Notes: generated by a model not told the origin, from the sequence alone. Positions 9,638 to 18,617 are shown, numbered from the stretch's first letter. The stretch is 64,000 bases of DNA from Acidobacteriaceae bacterium (GCA_027449965.1 DAIDKP010000026.1:303971-367970); one strand, 5' to 3'. Translations and numbers: made by a program.

Positions 9638-10003
9638 TTACTTCATCCAGCCCAGCGAATGAGCAATTAGCCATACTCCAAGCGTATACACAAGCAATGC
9701 CGCCACGCCGGTCACAGCCAATGAACGAGTGTAGGCTACACCATCGATTGAGGTTGTTATCGACGCAAGGAAGGACGCACTGACTCTTTCGGAAACCCTG
9801 TTCCCGACATAAATCATGCAGAGCATAAGCACGAAAACCAGAAAGACCGCCAGCAGAGCTTCATCCGCAGGAAATATGTGTCGGAAGTCACTCCAAGCAA
9901 GCGCTGCGGCTACCAAGCTTGGGGCAAGAAGTCGGAAAATACGGAATCGTGAAAGCTTGTAAATCGGATTCTTCATGGGCAGGTAAGAAACTTTGTCTTT
10001 CAT
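9638..10003 (-). CDS. Small integral membrane protein of unknown function
   Basis: 121 residues from the ATG at 10003, chosen because 'CGGAGGCACA' lies directly upstream. The open frame could extend 16 codons further but without a ribosome site. Three hydrophobic segments are visible: about 25-35 ('LLAPSLVAAALAW'), 50-67 ('LLAVFLVFVLMLCMIYV') and 95-115 ('LAVTGVAALLVYTLGVWLIA'). No family is recognised. Base composition is lower in GC than the first 9.4 kb. It starts the decay zone that continues to 12.4 kb and ends at the shared terminator. Confidence 0.6.
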   Translation of the reverse strand: MKDKVSYLPMKNPIYKLSRFRIFRLLAPSLVAAALAWSDFRHIFPADEALLAVFLVFVLMLCMIYVGNRVSERVSASFLASITTSIDGVAYTRSLAVTGVAALLVYTLGVWLIAHSLGWMK

Positions 10004-10075
10004 TGTGCCTCCGTTTCGGTGTATAAAACCGCATGGATGTTTGTTGCACATTTCCGGGCGACCTTCATGGAAAGA

Positions 10076-10890
10076 TCACACGCCTTGGCAGACGGAACTG
10101 TGCAACATAGACGTTAAGCCTGCTACTCCTCCAAATGCCGTGTACATGCTTGCGCAAGCACCCGGTAACTCAAACAAAGCATCGATGAATGCCTCGCCCG
10201 CAATTGTGGAGCAAAAAGCCATGAGGAATGCGGAGGTACCTCCAGCTAATTCCGAAGTGTTTGACAGCCCTGCGCAAAGCTGGGATCCAATGCTTCCGCC
10301 TGAACCTCGGCCTCCGCTCGAGCTCTGAATTAAGAGGAGATGCGGTTGCCGGGTACGAGCTGAAAAGCTGGCAGGAACAATCTGAGACTCAGCCCCTTCC
10401 ATTGCTTTTGAGAGTTCAATCATAGGTATGGACAGTCCGTTGGCAGAAAGAGATTGCAAACCTTGGATGTCGTCATTAAAGTTCGATGGGAACATGCCAT
10501 GGACCTGACTACTTACATCCCACCCGACACGCGCGCTCAATTCCTTTGATAACTGATTTTCAATCGCGCTGCTGTCAAGGGGTGCGCCAGTCATCATAAG
10601 CTGATTCAGCATTTTGCCTGACGCTGGACGTATGAAGTCATCGAAGTTGGTTTCAGCCAGGTGATTTCCCACCATCCCAAACCAGAGCGAGGCTTCTTGC
10701 ATATCCTGTGCGTATAGCTGAGTCTGCAAGGACTTTGCCATCAAGTGCAGGCATTCCTCATGTAATCCTTGCATCAGCGCAAGGCTTAAAGGGCGAGCAT
10801 TCCTCGTGGGGGGGTAAGTGCGTGGCTGGTGTTGGTTGCAAACAGGCCAAGGCTGGCAGTGGTGCACTGAAGGAAATGCCGTCTGTTCAT
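10076..10890 (-). pseudogene. Secreted protein gene split by a frameshift at a C7 run
   Basis: From an ATG at 10890 the first frame gives a Tat-like signal, 'MNRRHFLQCTTASLGLFATN' plus 'TSHALTPP', then reaches a stop 34 codons in. One added base in the seven-C run (+ strand G7 at 10808-10814) joins it to the long second frame that runs to 10076 ('RPLSLALMQGLHEECLHLMA...'). The joined product is about 270 residues: signal, helical middle ('ASLWFGMVGNHLAETNFDDFI') and a glycine/serine-rich hydrophobic end. I recognise no family. The shift may be a sequencing error, a real mutation or slippage-based switching. The second frame is also open upstream of the signal in a way that would make an unlikely Arg/Pro-rich N-terminus. 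Confidence 0.6.
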
Positions 10891-11038
10891 GGGAGCAGGC
10901 GTCCTTTCGAGGGAATTGGACCGCTGATGCCACAACTCTGCCACGGCTTCTGGATGGAGTCAATAAGTTTTTTCTCCTTCTGCATATGCACGGGGTCGCA
11001 CGTCGACCACGAGCGTTCCATTCGAGCGCAGCCCATAG

Positions 11039-11254
11039 TCAGGAGGCTGCGCGCACCCGCATCCCCGCAATCTCCAGCTCCACCCCACCCAGCCCGTCCG
11101 CGCGTCCCGTCTGCCACCGTTCTTCAGCCACGCGCACCCGATACGCCAGATCAATCACCGAGCCATCCCCAATTCCCATCCCCGCCGCCTGCTCAGCCAT
11201 CTTCCATCGCACCGCCTTCAGCGGCTCCATGCGCACCCCGGTCCCTGTCGTAAG
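11039..11254 (-). pseudogene. Probable 3' fragment of recJ
   Basis: About 70 codons ending at the TGA 11041-11039 read '...MEPLKAVRWKMAEQAAGMGI', then 'DLAYRVRVAEERW' and 'GGVELEIAGMRVR'. This matches the pattern of the C-terminal OB-like domain of single-strand exonuclease RecJ (conserved F/W-A-E-R-A, then D-[VL]-A-[FY]-x-L and a final L-x-[IL]-x-D/G-[LM]-R). The rest of recJ is absent: at about 11245-11255 the sequence switches to an IS701-type transposase on the other strand, and no recJ frame resumes after it. So this looks like a remnant at a rearrangement breakpoint. The family call rests on a short piece. Confidence 0.45.
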
Positions 11255-12420
11255 CACGCGCTGGCCGCGTGGATTGTGGACGACACGGGGTTCCCGAAGA
11301 AGGGAACTCATTCCGTAGGCGTCACCCGCCAGTACTGCGGGCAGTTGGGCAAGCAGGACAACTGTCGGGTGGAGGTGAGCGTATTGCTGGCCACTGAAGA
11401 AGCCAGTATCCCGGCAGCATACCAACTCTACCTTCCCGAGGTGTGGGCAAACGACAAGGAGCGGCGCAGGAAGGCTGGCGTACTGCAAGAGATCAGCTTT
11501 CAGACCAAGCCGGAGATTGCGCTCGCGCAGATCCGATCGCTGGTCAACGAGGACGTACCGCGCGGTGTGGTGTTGGCCGACGCGGCCTACGGCGATGACA
11601 GTGGCTTCATGGAGGGACTTGCAGCGCTGCAACTTTGCTATACGGTTGTCATCCAGTCCACGACCACGCTTTGGCCGCCGGGCATCTCACCACTGCCGCC
11701 CCCTCCCAGGGGGAAAATGGGCCGACCGCCGCAGTTGCTGCGCAGGGATGAACAACATCAACCACTCACCGCCAAAGAACTTGCCTTGTGTCTGAGCCCA
11801 ACGGACCTGCGCGGAGTGAGTTGACGCGAGGGAACAAACGGCAGGATGCGCTCGCGGTTTGCCGCCCTGCGCGTTCGCTCGGCTCATCGCGACTACTGGC
11901 GCAAGGAACCGCATCTGGAACAATGGCTGTTGATCGAGTGGCCGAAAACAGAAAAGGAACCGACCAAATACTGGCTCTCCAATCTACCCGCGTCGATCGC
12001 TCTGCGCAAGCTGGTGCCATGAGCAAACTACGCTGGCGCATCGAGCGCGACTACGAAGAACTGAAGCAGGAACTTGGCCTGGGACATTTCGAAGGCAGGA
12101 ACTGGCGCGGCTTTCACCATCATGCAATCCTGTCGGTCGCCGTCTACGGATTCCTGGTACTGGAACAATGCCTTTTTCCCCCTCAGGCAACTCGCGGACG
12201 CTCAAGGCAGAGAATATCCAAATTCGCATACCCCCGATGCCATCCAACTACCAGCCCAGGGGCGCTACCCTTACGCACAGAACGGCATAATCCCGTATCC
12301 ATTGCTACCCTGCGACGAAAAGTAGCGGCCTACCTCGCCCGCTCACTGCCTCGCTGTCCCTGTTGCCTCCGGAACTTCTCACAACACAGTAGCACTAGAG
12401 CCGTTTCAGGAAAGCTGTAG
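11246..12420 (+). pseudogene. Broken IS701-family transposase
   Basis: The frame reads 'AAWIVDDTGFPKKGTHSVGV' then 'RQYCGQLGKQDN', the first DDE-type Asp region of IS701-like (DDE_5) transposases, followed by 'VVLADAAYGDDSGF' with the second Asp. The N-terminal part is missing. A TGA at 11822-11824 stands where a Trp before 'REGTNGRMRSRFAALRVRSA' is expected, and the frame continues to another stop at 'RKLVP'. A one-base shift near 12018 then gives 'MSKLRWRIERDYEELKQELG' and 'GRNWRGFHHHA', the catalytic Glu and C-terminal region, with a Cys-rich end near 12360. At least three lesions make it inactive. No clear terminal inverted repeats were found. Confidence 0.75.
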
Positions 12421-13186
12421 CCGCGGCCAGTTGTGGGAAGAGTTTTTCCTCTGCGCGAAAAGCGGCTCCATGAACGCATCGCCGCGTTCCATGCACCTTG
12501 ACGGGATGTTTGAGGTGCAGCATTTCGTGATAGAGCAGATACTCGATGGCATAGCGCGGACTGGATGGGCGGTCAAAGACTTTGCTGATGACGATGGTGT
12601 TATGCGCTGCGTCATAGTGGCCGAGCAGCCGCTTGGCGTAGTGCTCGCTCCATGTGAGGCTGGGCCTTCCCAACAGATTATGAAAGAAACGCTCGTTGAG
12701 CGAGTCAAAGACTTCATCGAGATTGTAGTAGCGACCTTCCGGACCCAGCCAGCGCTTGGCTCCGCGTGTTGAGCGGATGTGTTCTGTCTGCCGAGCGACG
12801 GCGTCGCTGTATTGAAAACGCTTGTAGCGAAGGTTGTGTGTTTTGTCGATGGGCTTGCGGTAGAGCTTGGCCAGCAGGATGTGCGCGATGGCTCGCAGGA
12901 CGCTCTCCTGCGCACCCTCCAGCAGGTCGGAGAGGCTGACATAAATCTTTGCGTCGCGCAGGCGGATGGTCGTGTTGAGCGAGACAAAGGCGCGAAAGCG
13001 TATCTCCATCTCCGGCATGGGCGCGCGTGGTCGCAGGTTGCGATACTCCTCAGCAAAGATGCAGGTAACGTCATTGGGCGCGAGCCGTGGACGTTGTGTG
13101 CGAGTGGAGCGCCGTGTGGAGTGTTGGCTGGATGACTGCGCGAAGCCGTCGCTATCGGCAAAGAGGGAATCAGGGAATGCCTGCAT
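12395..13186 (-). CDS. SprT-like zinc metalloprotease
   Basis: 263 residues from the ATG at 13186, chosen for 'AGGAGGCAC' just upstream. The longer open frame to 13540 is only the antiphase of the TPR gene. The C-terminal domain has 'EYLLYHEMLHLKHP' with HExxH at 220-224, preceded by 'LDEVFDSLNERFF' as in SprT-like and WLM-type peptidases. The N-terminal half is basic and Gln/Ser-rich and probably disordered. Related proteins cleave or process DNA-bound or cytosolic proteins, but the substrate here is unknown. It overlaps the end of the TPR gene by 17 bp, so the two are likely co-transcribed. Confidence 0.75.
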   Translation of the reverse strand: MQAFPDSLFADSDGFAQSSSQHSTRRSTRTQRPRLAPNDVTCIFAEEYRNLRPRAPMPEMEIRFRAFVSLNTTIRLRDAKIYVSLSDLLEGAQESVLRAIAHILLAKLYRKPIDKTHNLRYKRFQYSDAVARQTEHIRSTRGAKRWLGPEGRYYNLDEVFDSLNERFFHNLLGRPSLTWSEHYAKRLLGHYDAAHNTIVISKVFDRPSSPRYAIEYLLYHEMLHLKHPVKVHGTRRCVHGAAFRAEEKLFPQLAAATAFLKRL

Positions 13187-13568
13187 GTGCCTCCTGACCT
13201 GGAGCGGATGACAGCTGCTGCTTCCACTCCAGAATGCGAGCGCGTCCCGCAGCCGCCTCGGCCTGGGGAATCTGCCCTGCCTGTTGCAGTGCGATGGAGA
13301 GCGAGGTGTGCGCAAGCGGATCGCCTGGTGTGAGCACGGTGAGCGCCAGCGCAACGGCGATAGCAGCATCCGGTTGGCCCGCGTCGCAAAGCGCGCGCGC
13401 AAGTCCATGATGCGCTTCCAGATTGTCCGGGTCAGTTTGCAGCGCGGTGCGAAAGGCTGAAATAGCTCCGGTGAGATCGCCGGTTGCCATCCGTTCCAGC
13501 GCGTGTTCGGTCCACGCTGCGGAGTCGTTTTGTCGCGCACTGTCTGTTGTTTCGCGCTCCGTCGTCAC
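13170..13568 (-). CDS. Small TPR-repeat protein
   Basis: 132 residues with two to three tetratricopeptide-like repeats: 'HALERMATGDLTGAISAFRT' at 22-41, 'NLEAHHGLARALCDAGQPDA' at 49-68 and 'PLAHTSLSIALQQAGQIPQA' at 84-103. No signal peptide or membrane segment, so it is predicted cytoplasmic. TPR proteins act as scaffolds. It lies 26 bp downstream of motB on the same strand and overlaps the SprT-like gene, giving a likely flbD-motA-motB-TPR-SprT transcription unit. A role in flagellar assembly or turnover is inference from position only. Confidence 0.65.
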   Translation of the reverse strand: MTTERETTDSARQNDSAAWTEHALERMATGDLTGAISAFRTALQTDPDNLEAHHGLARALCDAGQPDAAIAVALALTVLTPGDPLAHTSLSIALQQAGQIPQAEAAAGRARILEWKQQLSSAPGQEAHAGIP

Positions 13569-13594
13569 ACTTTGATTGTACCTCTGGAAGGAGG

Positions 13595-14416
13595 CTAGTC
13601 GTCGGTAATCCGTTGCCAGTTGCCTTTGGTGGCATCGCCATCGGGCATGGCAAGATTGAGCTTGGTCTGAGGAACGATCACAAGGTCTACACGTCGATTT
13701 TGTGCGCGCCCGGCGGCTGTGTCATTGCTGGCTACGGGATGAAATTCAGCGTAGCCGGCGGCAGAGATGCGGCTTGGAGGAATCGCGCCTGTGGCCAGAA
13801 AGATGCGCGCCAGATGCGTTGCGCGAGCGGAGGAAAGCTCCCAATTGGAGTCGAATTCGGCATTATGAATGGGGACGTTGTCTGTGTGCCCCTCAATGCG
13901 CAGGTCATAGCGAGTTTTGCCCAGCGCTTCGGCGATCTGGCGCAGAACGGGGAGGGTTTGCGTCTCTGGCGTGGCGGATCCTGAGTGAAAAAAACCTGCT
14001 TCGCGAAGACTGATCACCAGGCCATCCTTGCCCATCTGTACGGAGACTGTGTGTTGCGCAATCTGGTCGGCGAGCAGGCGCTGCATGTGTTGCTGCACGT
14101 GATCAAGGTCTTCCTTTACCTGTGCAGGTGCGAGCACATCCTCACCCATCACGATGGTCATTGGCGAGATGGGCTGATCCTTGCTGAAGACGGACATGTT
14201 TTTCAGGTTGCTGGGTACGCGACCTGCTTCAGGAAAGATGCCGAGTGAATGAAAGGCCGAATCGATGGCCTGCGCCACCTGTGCCTGCTTCTTCTGGTCG
14301 GCTTTGGAGGAGGCGTATAGCACCACGAAAAATGCAAAAAGCAGCGTGATGAAGTCGGCGTAGGAGACAAGCCAGCGCTCGCGATTGCTGCCGTGATGGG
14401 GTTCTGCGCGTCTCAT
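13595..14416 (-). CDS. motB: Flagellar motor stator protein MotB
   Basis: 273 residues. One N-terminal membrane helix 'WLVSYADFITLLFAFFVVLY' holds the proton-channel Asp21. A linker (50-130) leads to an OmpA-like peptidoglycan-binding domain: 'RYDLRIEGHTDNVP' and 'ELSSARATHLARIF', ending 'AGRAQNRRVDLVI'. MotB anchors the stator to the wall and couples proton flow to rotation with MotA. Its ATG overlaps the motA stop by 4 bp. The C-terminal tail past the OmpA domain is short. Confidence 0.93.
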   Translation of the reverse strand: MRRAEPHHGSNRERWLVSYADFITLLFAFFVVLYASSKADQKKQAQVAQAIDSAFHSLGIFPEAGRVPSNLKNMSVFSKDQPISPMTIVMGEDVLAPAQVKEDLDHVQQHMQRLLADQIAQHTVSVQMGKDGLVISLREAGFFHSGSATPETQTLPVLRQIAEALGKTRYDLRIEGHTDNVPIHNAEFDSNWELSSARATHLARIFLATGAIPPSRISAAGYAEFHPVASNDTAAGRAQNRRVDLVIVPQTKLNLAMPDGDATKGNWQRITDD

Positions 14417-15186
14417 GCGGCCAACTCACGGATGCCGCGTTCGGACGCTTCCAGATAGCCGCTGAGCTTGACCTCGAGCATACGAGGATTCATGCCTTCG
14501 AGAATCGAGATGACGCTCTCCAGCATCATTTCGCGGCGCAGATGCTCCTCTCGGATGCGGATGCGCAGCTTGCCGGCGGCGGGAAGAAAGAAGAGATTGG
14601 CCGCGCCCACTCCATAGATGGTGGCGACGAAGGCGACGGCAATGCCCTTGCCCACCTCCTGAATGTTATCAAGATGCTGCATCACCTGGATCAGCCCGAG
14701 CACCGCTCCAAGAATGCCGATCGTGGGCGAGAAGCCACCGGCTGATTCGAAAACTGCTGGCTGCCGCTCCTCGCCTTCGCTGCGGGAATCCATGCTGACC
14801 GACATGATACGGCGCAGCTCTGTTGGCTCCGTTCCATCCACGGCCAGTGTGAGCGCCTGGCGCAGGAACGGATCGTCGATCATCTTGAGGTCTGCATCCA
14901 GCGAGACGACGCCCGAACGACGCGCCTTGTTGGCAAAGCTGACAAGTTGCTGCACCAGTCGCTGATCCTGCATGGGGGGTGCAACGAAGAGGACAGCTAA
15001 CCGTCGAAAGGCGTCTATCACTGTTTTGAGCGGAAACTGTAACAGCACGGCACCGATGGTGCCACCGAAGACAATCATGGCCGCAGTCGGCTGGAAGATT
15101 TGTCCCAGATTGCCGCCTTCGAGTAAAAGTCCGGCGATGATGCCGGTCAGTGCCACCAAAACTCCGCCAATGCTTGCCTTATCCAT
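14413..15186 (-). CDS. motA: Flagellar motor stator protein MotA
   Basis: 257 residues from the ATG at 15186, which follows 'GAGGAGGATCGGC'. The open frame upstream overlaps flbD and is not used. Four membrane segments are visible: 'GVLVALTGIIAGLLLEGG', 'AAMIVFGGTIGAVLLQFP', then after a cytoplasmic loop 'SPTIGILGAVLGLIQVM' and 'IAVAFVATIYGVGAANLFFL'. The loop carries the conserved charged stretch ('ARRSGVVSLDADLKMIDDPF'). MotA surrounds MotB and pushes on the FliG ring. It follows flbD by 25 bp and overlaps motB. Confidence 0.94.
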   Translation of the reverse strand: MDKASIGGVLVALTGIIAGLLLEGGNLGQIFQPTAAMIVFGGTIGAVLLQFPLKTVIDAFRRLAVLFVAPPMQDQRLVQQLVSFANKARRSGVVSLDADLKMIDDPFLRQALTLAVDGTEPTELRRIMSVSMDSRSEGEERQPAVFESAGGFSPTIGILGAVLGLIQVMQHLDNIQEVGKGIAVAFVATIYGVGAANLFFLPAAGKLRIRIREEHLRREMMLESVISILEGMNPRMLEVKLSGYLEASERGIRELAA

Positions 15187-15211
15187 GCCGATCCTCCTCG
15201 TTGAAGCGGGT

Positions 15212-15508
15212 CTAACTCTGCACTGCCGCTGCCGGTTCACTGCCGGGGACGCCGTTGTTGGGGTCGAGGCTGCTGAGTGCTGCCATGCGCACGATCGCTT
15301 CGGGATGTTGAAGGTGGTGCGCCACGGCAGCCAGTAACCGGGCGCGATACTGAAGCACCTTTTCTGTAATCTCTTCGAGGCTTTCACGCACGATCAGCTT
15401 TTCTCCATGAATCAGTGTCAGCATCGTATCCGGTGAGGCCTCTGCGATCTTGATCAGATCGCTATTGATGGTCATGGTGTTGCCGTTCAGTCGAGTCACT
15501 TCGATCAT
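15212..15508 (-). CDS. flbD: FlbD family flagellar protein
   Basis: 98 residues from the ATG at 15508 with 'AAAGGTGA' upstream. A TTG two codons earlier is possible but less likely. The sequence 'MIEVTRLNGNTMTINSDLIK' followed by 'IEASPDT'-like text ('IAEASPDTMLTLIHGEKLIV', 'ESLEEITEKVL') is the small FlbD/SwrD domain, linked in Bacillus to flagellar motor torque through stators. The C-terminal 35 residues (from 'YRARLLAAVAHHL') extend past the usual FlbD length. It heads the motA-motB operon, divergent from fliC. Confidence 0.85.
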   Translation of the reverse strand: MIEVTRLNGNTMTINSDLIKIAEASPDTMLTLIHGEKLIVRESLEEITEKVLQYRARLLAAVAHHLQHPEAIVRMAALSSLDPNNGVPGSEPAAAVQS

Positions 15509-15634
15509 GGCCAATTCACCTTTCTACGGAGCCTATCGGCATTTAGACAAGAGAACACGAGGGCCATCCCAATTTGGGCCACATTCCATGCGGGAGCAAA
15601 TATTCACCGGGTTTGGGTGATTTTGTATTTCTCG

Positions 15635-15661
15635 TAAAGTTCGTTTCGCAGTCGCCGATAG
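15635..15661 (+). promoter_or_regulatory. Sigma-28 (FliA) promoter of fliC
   Basis: TAAAGTTC (15635-15642) and GCCGATAG (15654-15661) with an 11-bp spacer match the flagellar sigma-28 consensus TAAAGTTT-N11-GCCGATAA at 14 of 16 positions. It points at fliC, whose ATG is at 15801, giving a leader of about 130 nt. Confidence 0.85.
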
Positions 15662-15800
15662 AGTGGCCAGATGCACCAGCAGCCGAATCCGGGCTGGTCT
15701 GATCGAGATCGAACCGAAGCGAACAATCCGCTGCGGATTGGAGATCGAGAGACGAAACCGGTCAGGCACTGCAAATTTATGCATCCATCAGGAGTGACCC

Positions 15801-17078
15801 ATGGCTCTGGGCGTATTGAATAACCTCTCCGCACTGGCGGCAGAGAACAACCTGAACAACACGCAGGCGAGCTTGCAGACAGTTCTGCAACAGCTCTCTT
15901 CGGGTTCGCAGATCAACTCCGGCTCGGATAACGCAGCCGGTCTGTCTCTCATCAACGGCCTTCAGGCCAACTCAACCGCGCTGACACAGTCGGCCACCAA
16001 CGCAAGCGAAGGCGTGGGCCTGCTGCAGGTTGCTGACGGCGCGCTCTCGCAAGTGACGAACCTGCTCAACCGTGCCGTAACGCTGGCCACAGAGACAGCG
16101 AACGGAACGCTCACCGGCTCGCAGTCTGCTGCGGCAAACCAGGAGTATCAGTCAATCCTGTCCGAGATCAACACCATCGGCTCGACGACCACCTACAACT
16201 CCAGCCAGGTCTTCACCGGTTCCGCTGCCGGCACCAGCATTTACACCGGCGACTCGTCCACGACCGGCGCTTCCATTGACAATCTGTACTTCGCACCGCT
16301 GTCCTCGTCCACGGTGGGCGACGCCGGCGGCACGGTCGTACAAAGCTCTTCCGGACAGTTCGTAGATCTGTCCAAGGATACATCCGGTGTTCTGACGACA
16401 GCGGCGCAGACCACCGACACTGTCGCGGGTGGATTGAAATTCACTATCACCAACGCCGACGGCACAACGAGCACGATCACAACCACAGCAACCACTGTTG
16501 GCTCTCTCATTCAGGAGATCAACAAGGACGGTATTCCAGGTGTGACCGCAAGCTTCACAACCGCCGGCGCAGAGGGAGTAAACTCCGCCACGATCAGCGC
16601 CAACGACACCGGCATCATGCTGACCAACACCAACACGTCTGTCACAATCGCCCAGGGTACAACGGCGCTTTCAGATTCGACAACTGCGGGAACCACTACG
16701 ATTAATGCTTCCACCAAAGGCATCGAGACCATCAGCTATCAGCGCGGAACCAACGAGTCCACGACCAACCTGTCGACCACGGACCTGCTGACCGCCGGTG
16801 ATGCTCAGACGGCGCTGACCCAGATCAACGCCGCCATCAACAACGTCTCGGCTCAGCGTGGCTATCTGGGCGCTCAGGTCAATACGCTGAACGCGGTCTC
16901 CCAGGTGGAAACCACGCAGCAGCAGAACATCCTGGCTGCACAGAACAGCGTCCAGGCCACCGACTACGCCCAGGCAACGTCGAACCTCTCCAAGTACGAG
17001 GTTCTCAGCCAGACCGGCATCTCGGCACTGGCCCAGGCCAACAGCCTGCAGCAGGAAGTCACGAAGCTGTTGCAGTAA
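15801..17078 (+). CDS. fliC: Flagellin
   Basis: 425 residues with the usual plan: conserved helical D0/D1 at both ends and a variable Thr/Ser/Gly-rich middle (about 150-330). The N-terminus reads 'LQTVLQQLSSGSQINSGSDN', then 'AAGLSLINGLQAN', and the C-terminus 'QINAAINNVSAQRGYLGAQV' and 'ALAQANSLQQEVTKLLQ'. The start follows 'CAGGAGTGACCC'. A sigma-28 promoter lies upstream and a strong terminator directly downstream. Only one flagellin gene is in the window. FliS, its probable chaperone, is two genes on. Confidence 0.95.
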   Translation: MALGVLNNLSALAAENNLNNTQASLQTVLQQLSSGSQINSGSDNAAGLSLINGLQANSTALTQSATNASEGVGLLQVADGALSQVTNLLNRAVTLATETANGTLTGSQSAAANQEYQSILSEINTIGSTTTYNSSQVFTGSAAGTSIYTGDSSTTGASIDNLYFAPLSSSTVGDAGGTVVQSSSGQFVDLSKDTSGVLTTAAQTTDTVAGGLKFTITNADGTTSTITTTATTVGSLIQEINKDGIPGVTASFTTAGAEGVNSATISANDTGIMLTNTNTSVTIAQGTTALSDSTTAGTTTINASTKGIETISYQRGTNESTTNLSTTDLLTAGDAQTALTQINAAINNVSAQRGYLGAQVNTLNAVSQVETTQQQNILAAQNSVQATDYAQATSNLSKYEVLSQTGISALAQANSLQQEVTKLLQ

Positions 17079-17088
17079 ACACATATGC

Positions 17089-17133
17089 CAGAGCGGGAAA
17101 GAGTGTCATGCTCTTTTCCCGCTCTGCTTTTTC
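17089..17133 (+). terminator. Rho-independent terminator after fliC
   Basis: A perfect 16-bp stem (17089-17104 with 17112-17127) with a 7-nt loop is followed by CTTTTT. It starts 10 bp after the fliC stop, so fliD needs its own promoter or read-through. Confidence 0.93.
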
Positions 17134-17231
17134 GGAAGAGTTTGGAAGGGTTGTCGATTTGAATTGGGAGAGACTTATCTGTCTTTCTTCGAAACGGCGA
17201 TCAGGATGCTTTTATCTTCCCGGAGGTTGGT

Positions 17232-18617
17232 ATGGGAGCGGTTGGAATCAGTTTTGGTTCTCCGATCAGCGGTGTCGGATTCAATGTGAGTCAGACCGTA
17301 AGCCAGATCGTCGGCAATCTGCAAAACGTCGAAATCCCCTGGAAGAATCAGGTAAGCAGCACGAATGCGCAGGATACGGTGATCTCGAATCTTGGAACGT
17401 TGCTTTCCCAGGTTTCGACGGATATGAGTAACCTGACGAATTTCCAGGGTGTTCTTGCCGGGAAACAAGGTTCCAGCTCTGACCCCAGCGTGATTGCGCT
17501 GACATCGGCATCTTCATCGGCGGTTGCCGGCACACACACGATAGTCGTGAATTCGCTTGCCTCCACCTCATCGGGCTATCTTGCGTCAATCACGAACGCA
17601 TCGGATACGCTCTCCGGATCGCTGACCATTCAGGTTGGATCGGGAACGGCGCAGACGATCACAATTGGTTCCACGAGCAATACGCTTTCTACGCTGGCCA
17701 CTGCGATCAACTCCGCAGGCATCGGTGTCAATGCCAGTGTGATCACGGATGCAAACGGTTCGCGGCTTTCACTGGTCTCGGGTACGTCCGGGGCGGGTGG
17801 CGATCTGACGGTGACTTCGAGTGTCACCGACACCACCACAAGTACGGCGCTTGGCTACACCTCAGCAACGGCCGGAGCGAACGCAAGTCTGGTTGTCGAT
17901 GGCTTGAGTGTGGCAGCCTCATCCAACACGGTCAGCACAGTCATTCCCGGTGTCACATTTCAATTGCTGGCACCATCGCCTGTGACAAGCGGGACTCCGG
18001 AGACCGTGCAGGTACAGATTCTGAACGATAACACGGCGGTTGTCAGCTCCATGGGCCAGCTTGTCTCGGACTACAACGCGGTAATCAGCGCTGTGAATGC
18101 ACAGGAGACGAACAACACCTCGGGTTCACCGCAACCGCTCTTTGGCTCGCCGACGCTGGCCATGTTTCAGGAGCAGTTACTTAGCTCCATCAATCAGTCG
18201 AATACGCAGGGAAACGTTGGAAGCATTACGCAGCTTGGAATCACGGTGAATAATGACGGCACTCTCTCGCTGGATACAAGCACGCTGAATACGGAATTGA
18301 ATCAGGACTACTCGGGAGTTGTCAGCTTCTTTCAAAATGCCGGAAGCTGGGGGCTGAACTTTTCGAATGCAGTCAATTCGATGGGCACCAGCTCACCGAC
18401 CGGAATGCTGACGCTGGATCTCAACGCAAATAGCGCGATTCTCTCGTCGCTGAACCAGAATATTTCCAATGAGAATTTGCTTATCTCTTCGCAGCAGTCC
18501 AGTCTGACGACTGAGCTGAACCTCGCGAATCAGACATTGCAGCAGATTCCGTCCAACCTGAACAACATGAGCGAAATCTACTCAGCCGTAACCGGATATG
18601 TGAACCCGACGCTTTGA
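17232..18617 (+). CDS. fliD: Flagellar filament cap protein FliD (HAP2)
   Basis: 461 residues. The N-terminal FliD domain ('GFNVSQTVSQIVGNLQNVEI', 'WKNQVSSTNAQDTVISNLGT') and C-terminal 'VNNDGTLSLDTSTLN' plus a final helix ('QSSLTTELNLANQTLQQIPS') are typical. The middle is Thr/Ser-rich. FliD pentamers cap the filament and guide flagellin assembly. The ATG follows 'CCGGAGGTTGGT'. It sits 153 bp past fliC and 81 bp before fliS. Confidence 0.93.
   Translation: MGAVGISFGSPISGVGFNVSQTVSQIVGNLQNVEIPWKNQVSSTNAQDTVISNLGTLLSQVSTDMSNLTNFQGVLAGKQGSSSDPSVIALTSASSSAVAGTHTIVVNSLASTSSGYLASITNASDTLSGSLTIQVGSGTAQTITIGSTSNTLSTLATAINSAGIGVNASVITDANGSRLSLVSGTSGAGGDLTVTSSVTDTTTSTALGYTSATAGANASLVVDGLSVAASSNTVSTVIPGVTFQLLAPSPVTSGTPETVQVQILNDNTAVVSSMGQLVSDYNAVISAVNAQETNNTSGSPQPLFGSPTLAMFQEQLLSSINQSNTQGNVGSITQLGITVNNDGTLSLDTSTLNTELNQDYSGVVSFFQNAGSWGLNFSNAVNSMGTSSPTGMLTLDLNANSAILSSLNQNISNENLLISSQQSSLTTELNLANQTLQQIPSNLNNMSEIYSAVTGYVNPTL

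Noticed and set aside
10818..11318. Plus-strand open frame across the recJ fragment
   Set aside because: Pro/Arg/Ser-rich with no start context. The minus strand gives the recognisable sequence.
13187..13540. N-terminal extension of the SprT-like gene
   Set aside because: It lies antiphase over the TPR gene, is low-complexity, and an ATG with a good ribosome site exists at 13186.
15509..15600. Sigma-54-like GG-N10-GA upstream of flbD
   Set aside because: The -12 GC is missing and the flanking bases do not fit, so it is too weak to list.
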